Assembly: GCA_023381515.1 (NCBI GenBank)
Contig: JAMCQI010000061.1
Location: forward strand, 1 to 64,000
DNA: 64,000 nucleotides
Source: Chloroflexota bacterium
GTDB lineage: Bacteria; Chloroflexota; Anaerolineae; UBA4142
Direction of reading: 5' to 3'
Part shown: positions 30,761 through 41,013 of the stretch, piece after piece
Layout: every line of letters begins with the position of its first letter
Numbering within the stretch: position 1 is the first letter of the stretch
Position numbers and translations under genes: made by a program
Notes under the pieces: generated by a model
What the model was told of the DNA's origin: nothing
The model's database searches: none
Seen by the model: only the letters and a program-made list of their open reading frames with translations

Positions 30761-32014
30761 CTACAGCCCACCCGCTAACTTTGCCCTTGCGTCAAGATTA
30801 TATTCCTTTATCAGTCGTTCGGCGGCGATGCGTGTCCCGTGCCGCTCCATGCGGCCTGCCACTACCTGAGCACGCGCCGTCACGTCCGGCTGCAGGCCTT
30901 CGCGCAGCGCCTCGACCAGGGCGTCCACGGTGAGGTCATCGCGCGTGGGGCCAAATACGCCCACACCCAACTGCTGCACACGGTGGGCCCAGTAGAATTG
31001 ATCATAATTGTGGGGGATAATAATCTGCGCTCTACCCGCCCGCGCCGCCGCGGTCGTGGTCCCGGCGCCGCCGTGGTGCACGATCGCGGCCACCCGGGGG
31101 AGCAGCTTTTCGTGATTGACGTCGCCAATCGAGAGGCAGTCGTTACCTGTGTCGCTCGGCGTGAGATTTGCCCATCCCTGCGAAAGGAGCGAACGCAGTC
31201 CGAGGGCTCGGGCTGCCTCAATCAGCATCCGACCCGTCTGCTCGGACGCCCGCATGCTGCCAAAACCCAGGTAGAGGGGAGGCGTGCCGTCGGCGAGAAA
31301 ATTCTCCAGGTCTTCAGGCAACGCGGTTGGAGCCGGTAGGGTCCAGGCACCCGTCTGCACTATCTCCAGTCCGGCGGCCGGGAACGCTGGCGCGAGCGCC
31401 GGATCGGCGGCAAGCCACGGGCGATCTGTAAACATATATGCCCGCACACTGGTCACGGGACCCAAGCCGGATTTCGCTCGCTCCTCGTTCAGTGTCGTGC
31501 CAAAGCGGGCATTGAACTCTTTCTCATTTTCTGTCCATAGCTGCGCATTGACCGTCTCCGGCAGCGAATACGAATAGTGGCCACCCGTTCTCGGCGGAGG
31601 ATACTTGACCGATGGCAAGACGGCAGGGCAATAGGCCGCAAAGACGTAAGGGATGTTCAGCTCCTCCGCGACGGACCGCGTCGCGATCTGCAGCGCCCCT
31701 CCGGCGACGACGAGATCGCAGCCACGTGCCGCTTTTGCGATAACCTGGAATTGCGTGCGCACTGATTCATCGGCCAATCGCTGTAATTGTTCTTGGGAGG
31801 GCAGGACCGGTTTGCCCGGCACGGTTCCGCCGGTGAGCTTCCTGAGGTCCGGCCCGATCGGAGTACATTCCAGCCCGTACGACTCGATCCACTCCTTGAA
31901 ATTGGGAGCCACGCATAACCTCGCGTCGTGTCCCAGCGCTCGCAGTTCCAAGGCGAGCGCCAGGAGAGGCTGCACATCGCCCCGGGAGCCTATCGAGGAA
32001 AGCAATACTTGCAA
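30761..32014 (-). CDS. GT1-family (UDP-glycosyltransferase-like) glycosyltransferase
   Basis: About 417 aa GT-B fold enzyme of the MGT/YjiC macrolide and sterol glycosyltransferase group. N-terminus LQVLLSSIGSRGDVQPLLALALEL is diagnostic; the donor-binding HHGGAGTTTAAARAG and IIPHNYDQFYWA lie in the C-half. It transfers a sugar from a nucleotide sugar to a lipid or small molecule. Start candidates are TTG 32014 right behind GGAGGT (short spacing) and GTG 32029. A terminator-like hairpin lies 20-55 bases upstream. Confidence 0.9.
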   Translation of the reverse strand: MQVLLSSIGSRGDVQPLLALALELRALGHDARLCVAPNFKEWIESYGLECTPIGPDLRKLTGGTVPGKPVLPSQEQLQRLADESVRTQFQVIAKAARGCDLVVAGGALQIATRSVAEELNIPYVFAAYCPAVLPSVKYPPPRTGGHYSYSLPETVNAQLWTENEKEFNARFGTTLNEERAKSGLGPVTSVRAYMFTDRPWLAADPALAPAFPAAGLEIVQTGAWTLPAPTALPEDLENFLADGTPPLYLGFGSMRASEQTGRMLIEAARALGLRSLLSQGWANLTPSDTGNDCLSIGDVNHEKLLPRVAAIVHHGGAGTTTAAARAGRAQIIIPHNYDQFYWAHRVQQLGVGVFGPTRDDLTVDALVEALREGLQPDVTARAQVVAGRMERHGTRIAAERLIKEYNLDARAKLAGGL

Positions 32015-32033
32015 ACCACCTCCGACCACGGCT

Positions 32034-32080
32034 CGAAAAACAAAGCGGCTAGAGCCATAACTCTAGCCGTCCCTTTTTTG
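32034..32080. terminator. bidirectional terminator-like hairpin before the GT1 gene
   Basis: A perfect 9 bp stem CGGCTAGAG / CTCTAGCCG (32046-32054 and 32061-32069). On the plus strand TCCCTTTTTT follows; on the minus strand CTTTGTTTTT follows. On the minus strand it stands between the gene's promoter and its start, as an attenuator would. Confidence 0.65.
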
Positions 32081-32131
32081 TTTGCAGTCATCGTCCCGCA
32101 ACCAGGGAGGCAACTTGCACCCACGGGTCGC

Positions 32132-32160
32132 ATTATACTTGGCTTCCCTGCCACCGTCAA
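32132..32160 (-). promoter_or_regulatory. promoter of the GT1 gene
   Basis: Minus strand TTGACG (32160-32155) and TATAAT (32137-32132), 17 bp apart; start near 32125, leader of about 110 nt. The rest of 32030-32493 has no gene that I can see. Confidence 0.65.
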
Positions 32161-32409
32161 AGCTCACTCACACGTCCTTTTCATCCCCATCGTCCTCTAT
32201 CTCCGCCAATTCTCCCGTGACGGCAAAGATCACGCGCTCGCAAAGGTTAGTGACACTGTCCCCTTTCCATAATTCCTCATGCCCCTCTCGTCGATGCTGC
32301 AGCGTAAAATGTTGCTCTTCTACTGTATTGGCAAATCGTGCGAAAAAGATCAAGCTTCTCAGCAGGTTCGCGGCTCTTACCGCGTTGCCTCACGAGTCAA
32401 TTCAACTTT

Positions 32410-32438
32410 TTGACAAACGTCTCGATTTGTAATATGAT
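32410..32438 (+). promoter_or_regulatory. promoter of the nuo cluster
   Basis: TTGACA (32410-32415) and TATGAT (32433-32438) with 17 bp spacing, about 55 bases before the nuoA ATG. Confidence 0.75.
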
Positions 32439-32493
32439 TCATTTGTTACGGAGTGCACAAAGAAGTCAAACTGCCATGAATGCAAGGTAGTCG

Positions 32494-32850
32494 ATGCCGA
32501 TTGACTATTTACCAATCCTCGTCATGATCGTGGTGGTCGTCGCTTTCGCAGCGATTGCTCTCGTCCTCTCTTTTATGACCGGCCCTCGCCGGCCTACCTC
32601 CGCCAAGCTGTCGCCCTACGAGTCGGGCATGCCGCCCATCGGATCCGCGCGGCGGCGCCTCCCGATCAAATTCTACCTGACCGCCGTTCTCTTTATCCTC
32701 TTTGACATAGAGATCATTTTCTTTTACCCATGGGCCGTCCTCTTTCGCCAATTGAAGATTTTCGGGCTGATCGAGATGGGGGTCTTTATCCTCGTCCTCT
32801 CAATTGGCTATATTTACGTCTGGCGAAAAGGGGGGTTCGACTGGGACTGA
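32494..32850 (+). CDS. nuoA: NADH-quinone oxidoreductase subunit A
   Basis: A 118 aa membrane subunit of complex I with three transmembrane helices. KLSPYESGMPPIGSARRRLPIKFYL is the conserved loop near the quinone tunnel, and LFDIEIIFFYPWA is the family hallmark. First gene of a cluster ordered A, E, H, J, K, L, M, N. AAGG precedes the ATG. Confidence 0.95.
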   Translation: MPIDYLPILVMIVVVVAFAAIALVLSFMTGPRRPTSAKLSPYESGMPPIGSARRRLPIKFYLTAVLFILFDIEIIFFYPWAVLFRQLKIFGLIEMGVFILVLSIGYIYVWRKGGFDWD

Positions 32851-32887
32851 TTCTCCGTGTGCTACGGTAGGTATCATTGGGGGTTGA

Positions 32888-33361
32888 ATGCTCTCTGATC
32901 GAACGAAAGAGTTGATCAAGGAACGGATGGGCGAGTATCCGGATAAACGGTCAGCAATTATGGCGGCGCTCCATCTGGCGCAGCACGATTACGGCTGGCT
33001 GCCGGACGAAGCCATTCAGGAGTTGGCGGACCTGTTTGAATTGACGACGACCGAGGTTGGGGCGGTCGCGAGCTTTTACGCAATGTTTACGCGGGAAAAG
33101 GTAGGCAAGCACACGATCATGTTCTGTAATGACCTGCCTTGTGCACTCGTCGGCGGGGACGAAATGCTGGAGCACTTGGAGCACAAGCTGGGCTGCAAAG
33201 CCGGACAGACGACCCCCAACGGGCAGATCACCCTTCGGGAGGCCGAATGCCTCGGCGGCTGCAATCACGGGCCCGTCATGCTGATTGATGGCCAGGAACA
33301 GTTGCAGGACTTGACCAACGAAAAGATCGACGAGATCATTGACCGGCTCATGAAAGAGTGA
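32888..33361 (+). CDS. nuoE: NADH-quinone oxidoreductase subunit E (24 kDa type)
   Basis: A 157 aa thioredoxin-fold [2Fe-2S] subunit. The four cysteine ligands are visible in FCNDLPCALVGG and ECLGGCNHGP. It normally pairs with the FMN subunit NuoF to form the NADH-oxidising tip, but no nuoF or nuoG lies in this window. The following 110 bp contain a GCCGCC / GGCGGC hairpin and then nuoH. Confidence 0.93.
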   Translation: MLSDRTKELIKERMGEYPDKRSAIMAALHLAQHDYGWLPDEAIQELADLFELTTTEVGAVASFYAMFTREKVGKHTIMFCNDLPCALVGGDEMLEHLEHKLGCKAGQTTPNGQITLREAECLGGCNHGPVMLIDGQEQLQDLTNEKIDEIIDRLMKE

Positions 33362-33471
33362 AGCCTGCCGGTTTCAGAGTTGCCGCCAGGTCCAACGTTC
33401 GGCGGCGGTGACACGGGCTCGAGTTCGACTTGTAGTGACGCTATCACCGCGATAGTAAAGTCTGGAATCTT

Positions 33472-34479
33472 ATGACTCTGGATCCACTTGCCATACTGGT
33501 ACTACAGTCGCTCGTCAAGAGCATTGTCGTCATCGTAGTGCTTTTGACGGCCTTTGCCTATTTGACCCTCGTCGAGCGGCTGGTGATTGCGCGTATCCAA
33601 GTGCGTATCGGGCCAAACCGCGTGGGCCCGCGCGGACTCTTGCAGCCGATCGCGGATGCGCTGAAGATGATCTTTAAAGAGGATATCATCCCGGCGCAAG
33701 CCGACAAGCTGGTCTATATCGTTGCTCCCGGCCTGGCGGTTGGGACGGCACTGCTCGCATGGGCAGTGATCCCCCTCAATCCGTCGGTCACCATTGGCGG
33801 ATACAAGATTGACTTTTATGTCGCCGACGTCAACGTGGCCGTTCTCTACCTGCTCGCTATCGGGTCGCTGGGCGTATACGGGATCGTCCTCGGAGGATGG
33901 AGCTCGAACAACAAGTATTCGCTCCTCGGCAGTCTGCGTTCCACGGCCCAGATGATCAGCTATGAGATTTCGCTCGGCCTCGCTCTGGTCGGCGTGCTTA
34001 TGGTCAGCGGCACGCTGAGTCTCGTGCAGATTGTCCAACAGCAGTCCACCTTTTGGAATGTGCTGTGGCAGCCGCTCGGATTTGTCATCTATCTCATCTG
34101 CGCCGTGGCAGAGGTCAACCGGCTGCCTTTTGATTTGCCCGAGGCGGAAACGGAACTCGTCGCCGGATATCAGACCGAATACGCCTCGCTCAAGTTCGCC
34201 TTGTTTTACATGGCCGAATATATCAATATGCTGACCGTCAGCGCGATCGCCGCGACCATGTTTCTCGGCGGCTATCAAGGTCCATTCGGGATCTTGCCCG
34301 GCATACATTGGCTGATCATCAAGATCGCCTTCTTTATCTTCCTTCTCATGTGGATGCGCGGTACCCTCCCGCGCTTTCGGTACGATCAATTGATGAGTTT
34401 CGGCTGGAAGGTCCTGCTGCCGCTGGCGCTGGCAAATATCTTTGTCACGGCCGTAGTGATGGTGCTCCTGGGGCGTTGA
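33472..34479 (+). CDS. nuoH: NADH-quinone oxidoreductase subunit H
   Basis: A 335 aa membrane subunit forming much of the quinone chamber, about eight helices. Hallmarks: [26 protein letters not shown] (just the first part is cited as motif), [13 protein letters not shown] with conserved acids, and [10 protein letters not shown]. Confidence 0.95.
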   Translation: MTLDPLAILVLQSLVKSIVVIVVLLTAFAYLTLVERLVIARIQVRIGPNRVGPRGLLQPIADALKMIFKEDIIPAQADKLVYIVAPGLAVGTALLAWAVIPLNPSVTIGGYKIDFYVADVNVAVLYLLAIGSLGVYGIVLGGWSSNNKYSLLGSLRSTAQMISYEISLGLALVGVLMVSGTLSLVQIVQQQSTFWNVLWQPLGFVIYLICAVAEVNRLPFDLPEAETELVAGYQTEYASLKFALFYMAEYINMLTVSAIAATMFLGGYQGPFGILPGIHWLIIKIAFFIFLLMWMRGTLPRFRYDQLMSFGWKVLLPLALANIFVTAVVMVLLGR

Positions 34480-34500
34480 AGCTAGAAAGGCGCGGCGTAT

Positions 34501-34983
34501 ATGCTCACGGAACTGCGCGGGATTGCGGACAGGCTGAACGAGGAACGGGGCGTGCTCAATCGCGAAGTGGAGTCATTGACGGAGGAGCAGGCGGCCACGA
34601 TCCGCGTAAACCCCGATTGGACGATCAAGGATGCGCTCGCTCATTTGGCGGGTGCGGAACGCGGCATGACGCGAATGGCCCAGGGGATTGCCAGGGGCGA
34701 AAACCCTCAACTCCCCCAGGGCTACAACAACGACGAGTACAACGCCCGGCAGGTGGCGAAACGGAGAGACTTGACTCTCGCCCAATTGCGGGCCGAACTG
34801 AACGAGACCCGTGGCGCGCTGATGGCACTACTTGATAGTCTGACTCCCGAGCAGCTCGAGTTGTGCGGCGAGCATCCCATTGCGCGCCAGATCTCACTAA
34901 AAGACCTGCTCGTCGTCATCTATAGGCACGAGGCAACTCACTGCAGTGAAATCGCCGACAAGATCCGTGAATCGAAAAAGTAG
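34501..34983 (+). CDS. DinB/maleylpyruvate isomerase-type four-helix protein
   Basis: A 160 aa all-helical protein of the DinB-like superfamily. NPDWTIKDALAHLAGAERG and the late VIYRHEATHCSEI supply His residues that could form the typical three-His metal site. Functions in the family include bacillithiol/mycothiol-dependent transferases; none can be assigned here. It sits between nuoH and nuoJ, ending one base before the nuoJ ATG, where nuoI would be expected. A thiol-linked protective role is speculation. Confidence 0.75.
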   Translation: MLTELRGIADRLNEERGVLNREVESLTEEQAATIRVNPDWTIKDALAHLAGAERGMTRMAQGIARGENPQLPQGYNNDEYNARQVAKRRDLTLAQLRAELNETRGALMALLDSLTPEQLELCGEHPIARQISLKDLLVVIYRHEATHCSEIADKIRESKK

Positions 34984-35499
34984 ATGGAACTGATTGTCTT
35001 CTCCGTGTTTGCCGCCATGGCGGTTCTCGCCGCGGTAGGCGTAGTGACGCTCCGGAACCCGGTCCACAGCGCACTCTGCCTCGCCGTCGTCTTTGTCTCC
35101 CTCTCGGCCCTGTACGTCTTGTTGAACGCGCCCTTCATTGCGGCCGCGCAGGTAATGGTGTATGCAGGAGCGATCCTAATTCTCTTCCTCTTTGTCATCA
35201 TGTTGCTCAGCCCGGAAACCGAGAGCGGGGAGGGCCCACTCAAGATGCAGCGCTGGCTGGCGGCCCTTTTAGGGATCGCCCTCGTCGTCGAGCTGGGCTT
35301 GGTCCTCGGGACGGCAGTGCTTCCGGTCGCGGCGGGTCCGTACTCGCCCGAGCGGCTGGCGCAAATCGGCAATGTCGAGGCAGTGGGTGCACTTTTGTTC
35401 AACGATTACCTCCTGCCGTTTGAGATCACATCTCTGCTCCTGCTCGTCGCGATCGTCGGTGTGATTGTGCTGACGAAGAAAGCTGAAACGAAAAGCTAG
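34984..35499 (+). CDS. nuoJ: NADH-quinone oxidoreductase subunit J
   Basis: A 171 aa membrane subunit with five predicted helices. [23 protein letters not shown] and [19 protein letters not shown] are the family signatures (the second being the helix with the pi-bulge). Its ATG directly abuts the DinB-like stop codon. Confidence 0.94.
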   Translation: MELIVFSVFAAMAVLAAVGVVTLRNPVHSALCLAVVFVSLSALYVLLNAPFIAAAQVMVYAGAILILFLFVIMLLSPETESGEGPLKMQRWLAALLGIALVVELGLVLGTAVLPVAAGPYSPERLAQIGNVEAVGALLFNDYLLPFEITSLLLLVAIVGVIVLTKKAETKS

Positions 35500-35561
35500 G
35501 CGTTAGGAACTGGCAGGCCACACTATCCGATTTCCAATGTCCAATTTCCCATTTCCAAACC

Positions 35562-35864
35562 ATGTTGACTGCTAATCATTTTACGATACTGAGCGCAACA
35601 CTTTTCAGCATCGGTGCGATCGGCGTGCTCATTCGCCGCAATCCGCTCATTATGTTCATGAGCATTGAGTTGATGCTCAACGCGGTCAATCTCGCGTTCG
35701 TGGCCTTTGCGCGCTATCTGAACGATCTCAACGGACAGGTGATTGTCTTCTTGGTGCTGACGGTGGCAGCCGCGGAAGTTGCGGTGGGGCTGGCGATCAT
35801 CGTCGCGCTCTTCCGGTCGCGGTCGACGGTGAATGTGGACGAAGTGAACAGTCTCAAAGGGTAG
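35562..35864 (+). CDS. nuoK: NADH-quinone oxidoreductase subunit K
   Basis: A 100 aa MrpC-like subunit with three helices. The two membrane glutamates of the proton path are seen in [11 protein letters not shown] and [12 protein letters not shown] purine/pyrimidine simple motif replaces a ribosome binding site just upstream. Confidence 0.94.
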   Translation: MLTANHFTILSATLFSIGAIGVLIRRNPLIMFMSIELMLNAVNLAFVAFARYLNDLNGQVIVFLVLTVAAAEVAVGLAIIVALFRSRSTVNVDEVNSLKG

Positions 35865-35911
35865 GGTCTCGTGAATCCATGGATGGGTTGAGCAGAGGAG
35901 AGTAGAGCGAG

Positions 35912-37912
35912 TTGACACAGTATCTCTGGCTTGTACCGGCGCTGCCTCTAGCCGGGGCCGTCATTAACGCGATATTCAGCCGCAAGATGCCGCGGAAGCT
36001 CGTGAGTGCCATCGCCGTGGGAGCGGTCGGACTAGCTTTTCTCATGGCGATTGTCGAATTCCTGGCGATGCAGGGCGGGGGGGAGCATCGGATTTTTGAT
36101 CTTCCGGTGTATTCCTGGATCCCGGTCGGCAAATTCCAGGTCAACATCGCGTTGCTGCTCGATCCACTTTCTGCTTTGATGATTCTGGTCGTGACAGGCG
36201 TTGGGTTTCTGATTCACATCTATTCAACCGGCTATATGGCCGACGACGAGAGTTATGGCCGGTTCTTTACTTATCTCAATCTCTTTGTGTTCTCAATGCT
36301 GATGCTCGTCCTCGGCGACAATTACCTGGTCATGTATATGGGCTGGGAACTCGTCGGCCTATGCTCGTACCTCCTCATCTCGTTCTGGTTCAATCGCCCG
36401 TCGGCCGCAGCGGCCGGCAAAAAGGCGTTTATTACAACTCGCGTCGGCGATTTTGGTTTCGGGCTGGGCGTGATCCTGATTTTCGTCACCTTTGGAACGC
36501 TCAACTTTAGCACCGTTTTTGATCAAGCCCCCAAGCTCTTCCAAGCGGGCGCGCCGGTCATCACGGCCATCACGCTCCTCTTGTTTGCGGGCGCTGTCGG
36601 CAAATCCGCGCAACTCCCGCTGTACGTCTGGCTGCCGGATGCGATGGAAGGGCCGACGCCGGTGAGCGCGCTCATCCATGCGGCGACGATGGTGACCGCT
36701 GGCGTCTATATGGTAGCGCGCTCGCACGTGCTCTTTTCGCTCGCCCCGCTTTCGTCCGAGGTCGTAGCCGTGATCGGCGCCGTGACGGCACTGTACGCCG
36801 CAACGATTGCGCTCGTGCAGATGGATTTAAAGCGTGTACTTGCCTACTCGACCATTTCTCAGCTCGGGTACATGTTCCTCGGGGTCGGCGTGGGCGCCTT
36901 TGGCGCAGGTATTTTCCACCTCATGACGCACGCCTTTTTCAAGGCGCTGCTCTTCCTCGCGGCAGGAAGCGTGATGCACGCGATGAGCGGGATTATCGAC
37001 ATGCGACAATTGGGCGGCCTACGCAGCAAGATGCGCTGGACGTATATCACTTTCTTGGCCGCCGCGCTGGCCATTTCCGGTTTCCCGCTCTTTTCGGGCT
37101 TTTTCAGCAAGGACGAAATCCTGGCGAGCGCTTTTGAATCGGGCCACACGGTCTTGTGGGGGATTGGTCTTATCACCGCGGGCTTGACGGCTTTTTATAT
37201 TTTCCGCGCCTTTTTCCTGACCTTCCATGGGGATCCGCGTTGGGTCCCCGCAAAGAGCGCGGGGGGGACCAAGCGGACAGCCCAAGCAGGCCGCGCCCAG
37301 ACGAAGGGCAGCGTGGTTTCGCCGACTGTGGGTCACGGAACCGCGACCTCGGAACACGCGACTCTTCATCCCCATGAGTCTCCGGCGAGCATGACAGTCC
37401 CGCTCATGATCCTCGCGGTCTTGTCGGTGATTGCGGGCGTGGTGGGGCTTCCGAGCGTCCTCGGCCCGAATCTGCTGGAAGGATATTTCGCTCCGGTTTT
37501 CGGCGAATTGACTACGCCTACCCCCGCGGCAACGGAATGGCTCTTGATTGCCGCCTCGGTCGTCGCAGGGCTGGTCGGCATCGGAGTTGCATACTGGTTC
37601 TACATCGTTAGCCCTGAGATGCCGGTGAATCTGGCGGCCCGGTTCAAATCGGTCTATAACGTGCTCTGGAACAAGTACTATGTGGACGAAATCTACAGCG
37701 CCGTGACGGTCCGGTTCGGACAGAGCCTGGCCACGTTCTTATGGCAGGACGTGGACGTGGGCGTTATCGATGGGATCGCGAACGGCTTGGGGCAAGCGCT
37801 GGGCGCGGCGAGTCGCGGGCTGCGCAGGATTCAAACCGGCTATGCCCGTGCTTATGCTCTCGCGATGCTCGGCGGAACGGTACTCGTAATTGGCTGGCTG
37901 ATCCTGAAATAG
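35912..37912 (+). CDS. nuoL: NADH-quinone oxidoreductase subunit L
   Basis: A 666 aa antiporter-like proton-pumping subunit with the long lateral helix at its C-terminus. Seen: [38 protein letters not shown] and [17 protein letters not shown] with the channel Lys/His residues. Start is TTG 35912. An unusual 45-residue hydrophilic insert ([18 protein letters not shown] and following) lies at about 445-490 in a loop. Confidence 0.94.
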   Translation: MTQYLWLVPALPLAGAVINAIFSRKMPRKLVSAIAVGAVGLAFLMAIVEFLAMQGGGEHRIFDLPVYSWIPVGKFQVNIALLLDPLSALMILVVTGVGFLIHIYSTGYMADDESYGRFFTYLNLFVFSMLMLVLGDNYLVMYMGWELVGLCSYLLISFWFNRPSAAAAGKKAFITTRVGDFGFGLGVILIFVTFGTLNFSTVFDQAPKLFQAGAPVITAITLLLFAGAVGKSAQLPLYVWLPDAMEGPTPVSALIHAATMVTAGVYMVARSHVLFSLAPLSSEVVAVIGAVTALYAATIALVQMDLKRVLAYSTISQLGYMFLGVGVGAFGAGIFHLMTHAFFKALLFLAAGSVMHAMSGIIDMRQLGGLRSKMRWTYITFLAAALAISGFPLFSGFFSKDEILASAFESGHTVLWGIGLITAGLTAFYIFRAFFLTFHGDPRWVPAKSAGGTKRTAQAGRAQTKGSVVSPTVGHGTATSEHATLHPHESPASMTVPLMILAVLSVIAGVVGLPSVLGPNLLEGYFAPVFGELTTPTPAATEWLLIAASVVAGLVGIGVAYWFYIVSPEMPVNLAARFKSVYNVLWNKYYVDEIYSAVTVRFGQSLATFLWQDVDVGVIDGIANGLGQALGAASRGLRRIQTGYARAYALAMLGGTVLVIGWLILK

Positions 37913-37922
37913 CACACTGGTT

Positions 37923-39407
37923 GTGGACATGAATTTTCCGTTTCTTTCTCTCTTGATCCTCGTTCCGCTTGTGGGCGCCGTGTGCGTGGCCTTGGTTCCA
38001 CACGGGAATGACCGCGCGATCAAATGGGTCACGCTCGTGACGGTGCTCCTCAATTTCGCTCTCGGGGTCGCCGTCTTTTTGGGTTTTCGCGTGGGCACCG
38101 CCGATATGCAGTTCGTCGAGCGGGCGCCGTGGATTCCCCAGTTGGGTATCTCGTGGTACGTCGGCGTCGACGGACTAAGCCTGCTCCTTGTCGTTCTGAC
38201 CGCTTTCCTGATGATCATTGCGATCGGCGGATCTTGGAACGCGATCACGGATCGGGTGAAGGAATACAATATCCTCTTTCTGATCCTCGAAGCGGGTGTC
38301 GTCGGAGTCTTTGTCTCGCTTGATCTCTTTCTGTTCTATGTGTTTTGGGAATTCACACTCATTCCGATGGCGCTTCTTATCGGCATCTGGGGGCACGGCC
38401 GACGCATCTACGCGGCGGTCAAGTTCATCCTGTTCACCATGTTCGGGTCGACACTGATGCTCGTCGCGTTGCTGGTCCTCGTGTTTGTCCACCAGCAGGC
38501 GACCGGTACGCTGACCTTTGCGCTCACGGACATTGTCAAGACGCCGATACCGTCCTCCCTCCAGATGGTTCTGTTTGCGGCGTTTGCGCTGGCCTTTGCC
38601 ATCAAAGTACCCATGTTCCCATTCCACACGTGGCTTCCCGACGCCCACGTGGAGGCGCCCACTGCCGGGAGCGTAATCCTCGCGGGTGTCTTGCTGAAGA
38701 TGGGGACGTACGGTTTTCTGCGCTTTAATCTTCCGCTGTTTCCGCAGGCGGCGCACGATGCGGCTCCGGTGTTGATGGTCCTTGCGATCATTGGGATCAT
38801 CTATGGCGCGATGGTTTCGGCCGTCCAGCGCGATATCAAGAGCCTGGTCGCTTTTTCCAGCGTGTCCCATCTCGGGTTTGTGATGCTCGGCTTGTTTGCC
38901 TTTAACGCCCAGGGGATAAGCGGCAGTGTGCTGCAGATGGTCAATCACGGCCTTTCGACCGGGGCCTTGTTCCTCCTCGTCGGCATGTTGTACGAGCGCA
39001 GGCATACGCGGCTCATCTCCGATTTCGGCGGAATTGCCAAGGTCATGCCGACCTTTGCCGCCTTCTTCTTGATCGTCATGTTCTCTTCCGTTGGTCTACC
39101 CGGGCTGAACGGGTTCGTGGGGGAATTCTTGATTCTGGCGGGTGCATTCCAGGCGAATGTCTGGTACGCCGCGTTCGCCGCGACCGGCGTCGTCTTGTCG
39201 GCTGTCTATTTACTGTGGATGTATCAGCGTGCGATGAACGGACCGGTCACAAACGAGGCGAACGCTCATCTGCCAGATCTGTCGATGCGGGAGATTTCTC
39301 TACTGGTTCTCCTGGTGATCTTTATCGTTTGGATCGGAGTGTATCCGCGTACTTTCCTGGATCCGATGCAAGCGAGCGTCGCCAATCTGCTTACGATCGT
39401 CAAGTAG
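37923..39407 (+). CDS. nuoM: NADH-quinone oxidoreductase subunit M
   Basis: A 494 aa proton-pumping subunit. The channel glutamate is in [11 protein letters not shown], lysine in [23 protein letters not shown]. Starts at GTG 37923 or ATG 37929, 10-16 bp after nuoL. Confidence 0.94.
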   Translation: MDMNFPFLSLLILVPLVGAVCVALVPHGNDRAIKWVTLVTVLLNFALGVAVFLGFRVGTADMQFVERAPWIPQLGISWYVGVDGLSLLLVVLTAFLMIIAIGGSWNAITDRVKEYNILFLILEAGVVGVFVSLDLFLFYVFWEFTLIPMALLIGIWGHGRRIYAAVKFILFTMFGSTLMLVALLVLVFVHQQATGTLTFALTDIVKTPIPSSLQMVLFAAFALAFAIKVPMFPFHTWLPDAHVEAPTAGSVILAGVLLKMGTYGFLRFNLPLFPQAAHDAAPVLMVLAIIGIIYGAMVSAVQRDIKSLVAFSSVSHLGFVMLGLFAFNAQGISGSVLQMVNHGLSTGALFLLVGMLYERRHTRLISDFGGIAKVMPTFAAFFLIVMFSSVGLPGLNGFVGEFLILAGAFQANVWYAAFAATGVVLSAVYLLWMYQRAMNGPVTNEANAHLPDLSMREISLLVLLVIFIVWIGVYPRTFLDPMQASVANLLTIVK

Positions 39408-39444
39408 CTATCTTCCTGCTTTCAATCTTGATCTCTGAATTCCT

Positions 39445-40908
39445 ATGACTCTCAACATGCCGGATCTCAATCTGAGAATTGTCCTGCCCGCTCTCATCGT
39501 CGCCGTCAGCACGCTCCTTGTGTTGATCGGCGAGCTGATTGTGCCAATGGAGCGTAAGCGGTGGCTGGGATATGGGAGCCTCCTGGGTTTGCTCGCGGCC
39601 GCGGTGGCAGCCGTCGGTCTGTGGAATGTGAATGCGACCGGGTTTAGCGGGATGGTGGTGGCCGACAACTTTGGCCTCTTTTTGACCTTGGTGATTCTTA
39701 TCGGGGCCATCATCAGCATCCTGCTCTCGATTGACTATACTCACGCCCAGCACATCGACCGGGGCGAGTATTATGTGCTTTTGCTTGCGTCAGTGACGGG
39801 CATGATCTTGATGACCACGGCCACGGATTTGGTCGTCGTTTTTCTCGCGCTGGAATTGCTCTCCTTGCCCTTGTACATCTTGGCGGCGTTTCAGAGAGAT
39901 ACCTCCTGCTCGCTTGAAGCGGGATTAAAGTACTTTATCCTGGGTGCTTTTTCCTCGGCGTTCTTTCTCTATGGAGTGGCCTTCATTTATGGCGCGACTG
40001 GGACGACGAATCTGTCGCGTCTGGCAACGCTTGTTCTCGCGAGCAGCGCGAGAAATGACTTGCTCTTGATTGGATTTGGCTTGCTCCTCGCCGGCTTTGC
40101 TTTCAAAGTCGCCTTGGTCCCGTTTCACTGGTGGACGCCGGACGTATATGAGGGCGCGCCCACTGCGGTGACGGCGTTCATGAGCGTGGCGGTCAAGGCC
40201 GCCGCTTTCGGTGCGTTCTTTCGTGCCTTTACGGCGCTGCCCGCGCCGGTAATTGATTGGCGGATCGCGCTCGCGGTCCTCGCGGTCTTGACGATGACGC
40301 TCGGCAACGTGACGGCGCTCCTCCAGTCGAACATCAAGCGCATGCTGGCCTATTCCAGCATCGCGCACGCCGGCTATATCCTGATTGCACTGGTGGCCCT
40401 CGGCCAGTCGGGGACGGCTAGTGCCCTTTTCTATCTCCTCGCCTACACGCTCACGAACCTTGGCGCTTTTGGCTCTGTGATTGCGTTGAGCGGAGGAGGA
40501 CGCGAGCGTTTGAACATCGGCGATTTCGCGGGCGCCGCGCGCTCTCATCCACTGATCGCCGCCGTAATGAGCATTTGTTTGCTCTCGTTAGCCGGTTTCC
40601 CGCCTTTTGCTGGGTTCGTCGGCAAGTTCCTGATCTTTGGCGCCGCCGTACAAAACGGATGGACCTGGCTCGCCGTGGTAGGCGTCCTAAACAGTCTCGT
40701 CTCGGTATATTTCTACCTCCGCCCGGTTATCCAGATGTACATGAATGAGCCGGCGGCAGAGGAGCCAGGCGCATCGACGGGCGTAAGCGTAACGCGCGTT
40801 GCTCCGCTGGTTGGATTGGCGCTCTTGGTGGCCGTCATCGGGGTGGTTGCGCTCGGGGTTTTCCCGTCTCCCGCGATTGCGTTTGCACAAATCGGGATAA
40901 TGCGTTAA
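39445..40908 (+). CDS. nuoN: NADH-quinone oxidoreductase subunit N
   Basis: A 487 aa proton-pumping subunit. Channel residues in LALELLSLPLYIL, FKVALVPFHWWTPDVYEGAPT and KRMLAYSSIAHAGY. Last gene of the cluster; no nuoB, C, D, F, G or I is present. Confidence 0.94.
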   Translation: MTLNMPDLNLRIVLPALIVAVSTLLVLIGELIVPMERKRWLGYGSLLGLLAAAVAAVGLWNVNATGFSGMVVADNFGLFLTLVILIGAIISILLSIDYTHAQHIDRGEYYVLLLASVTGMILMTTATDLVVVFLALELLSLPLYILAAFQRDTSCSLEAGLKYFILGAFSSAFFLYGVAFIYGATGTTNLSRLATLVLASSARNDLLLIGFGLLLAGFAFKVALVPFHWWTPDVYEGAPTAVTAFMSVAVKAAAFGAFFRAFTALPAPVIDWRIALAVLAVLTMTLGNVTALLQSNIKRMLAYSSIAHAGYILIALVALGQSGTASALFYLLAYTLTNLGAFGSVIALSGGGRERLNIGDFAGAARSHPLIAAVMSICLLSLAGFPPFAGFVGKFLIFGAAVQNGWTWLAVVGVLNSLVSVYFYLRPVIQMYMNEPAAEEPGASTGVSVTRVAPLVGLALLVAVIGVVALGVFPSPAIAFAQIGIMR

Positions 40909-40911
40909 AAT
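40883..40911 (+). promoter_or_regulatory. promoter of the msrC-narL-type operon
   Basis: TTGCAC (40883-40888) and TAAAAT (40906-40911) with 17 bp spacing, overlapping the nuoN stop. The same box pair (TTGCAA-17-TAAAAT) stands before the ECF leader. Confidence 0.55.
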
Positions 40912-40939
40912 TGTAGAGTACTCACCGATGCTGGCGTTG

Positions 40940-40970
40940 AGCACGAACCGATGGCGGTTCGTGCTTTTTC
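40940..40970 (+). terminator. terminator hairpin between nuoN and msrC
   Basis: Perfect 11 bp stem AGCACGAACCG / CGGTTCGTGCT, 4 nt loop, then TTTTC. It ends the nuo transcript. Because a promoter lies upstream of it, it can also act as an attenuator for msrC. Confidence 0.8.
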
Positions 40971-41013
40971 GCATTCTAGGCCGGCATCCGACTCCGCGAG
41001 AAAAGGAATGGGT

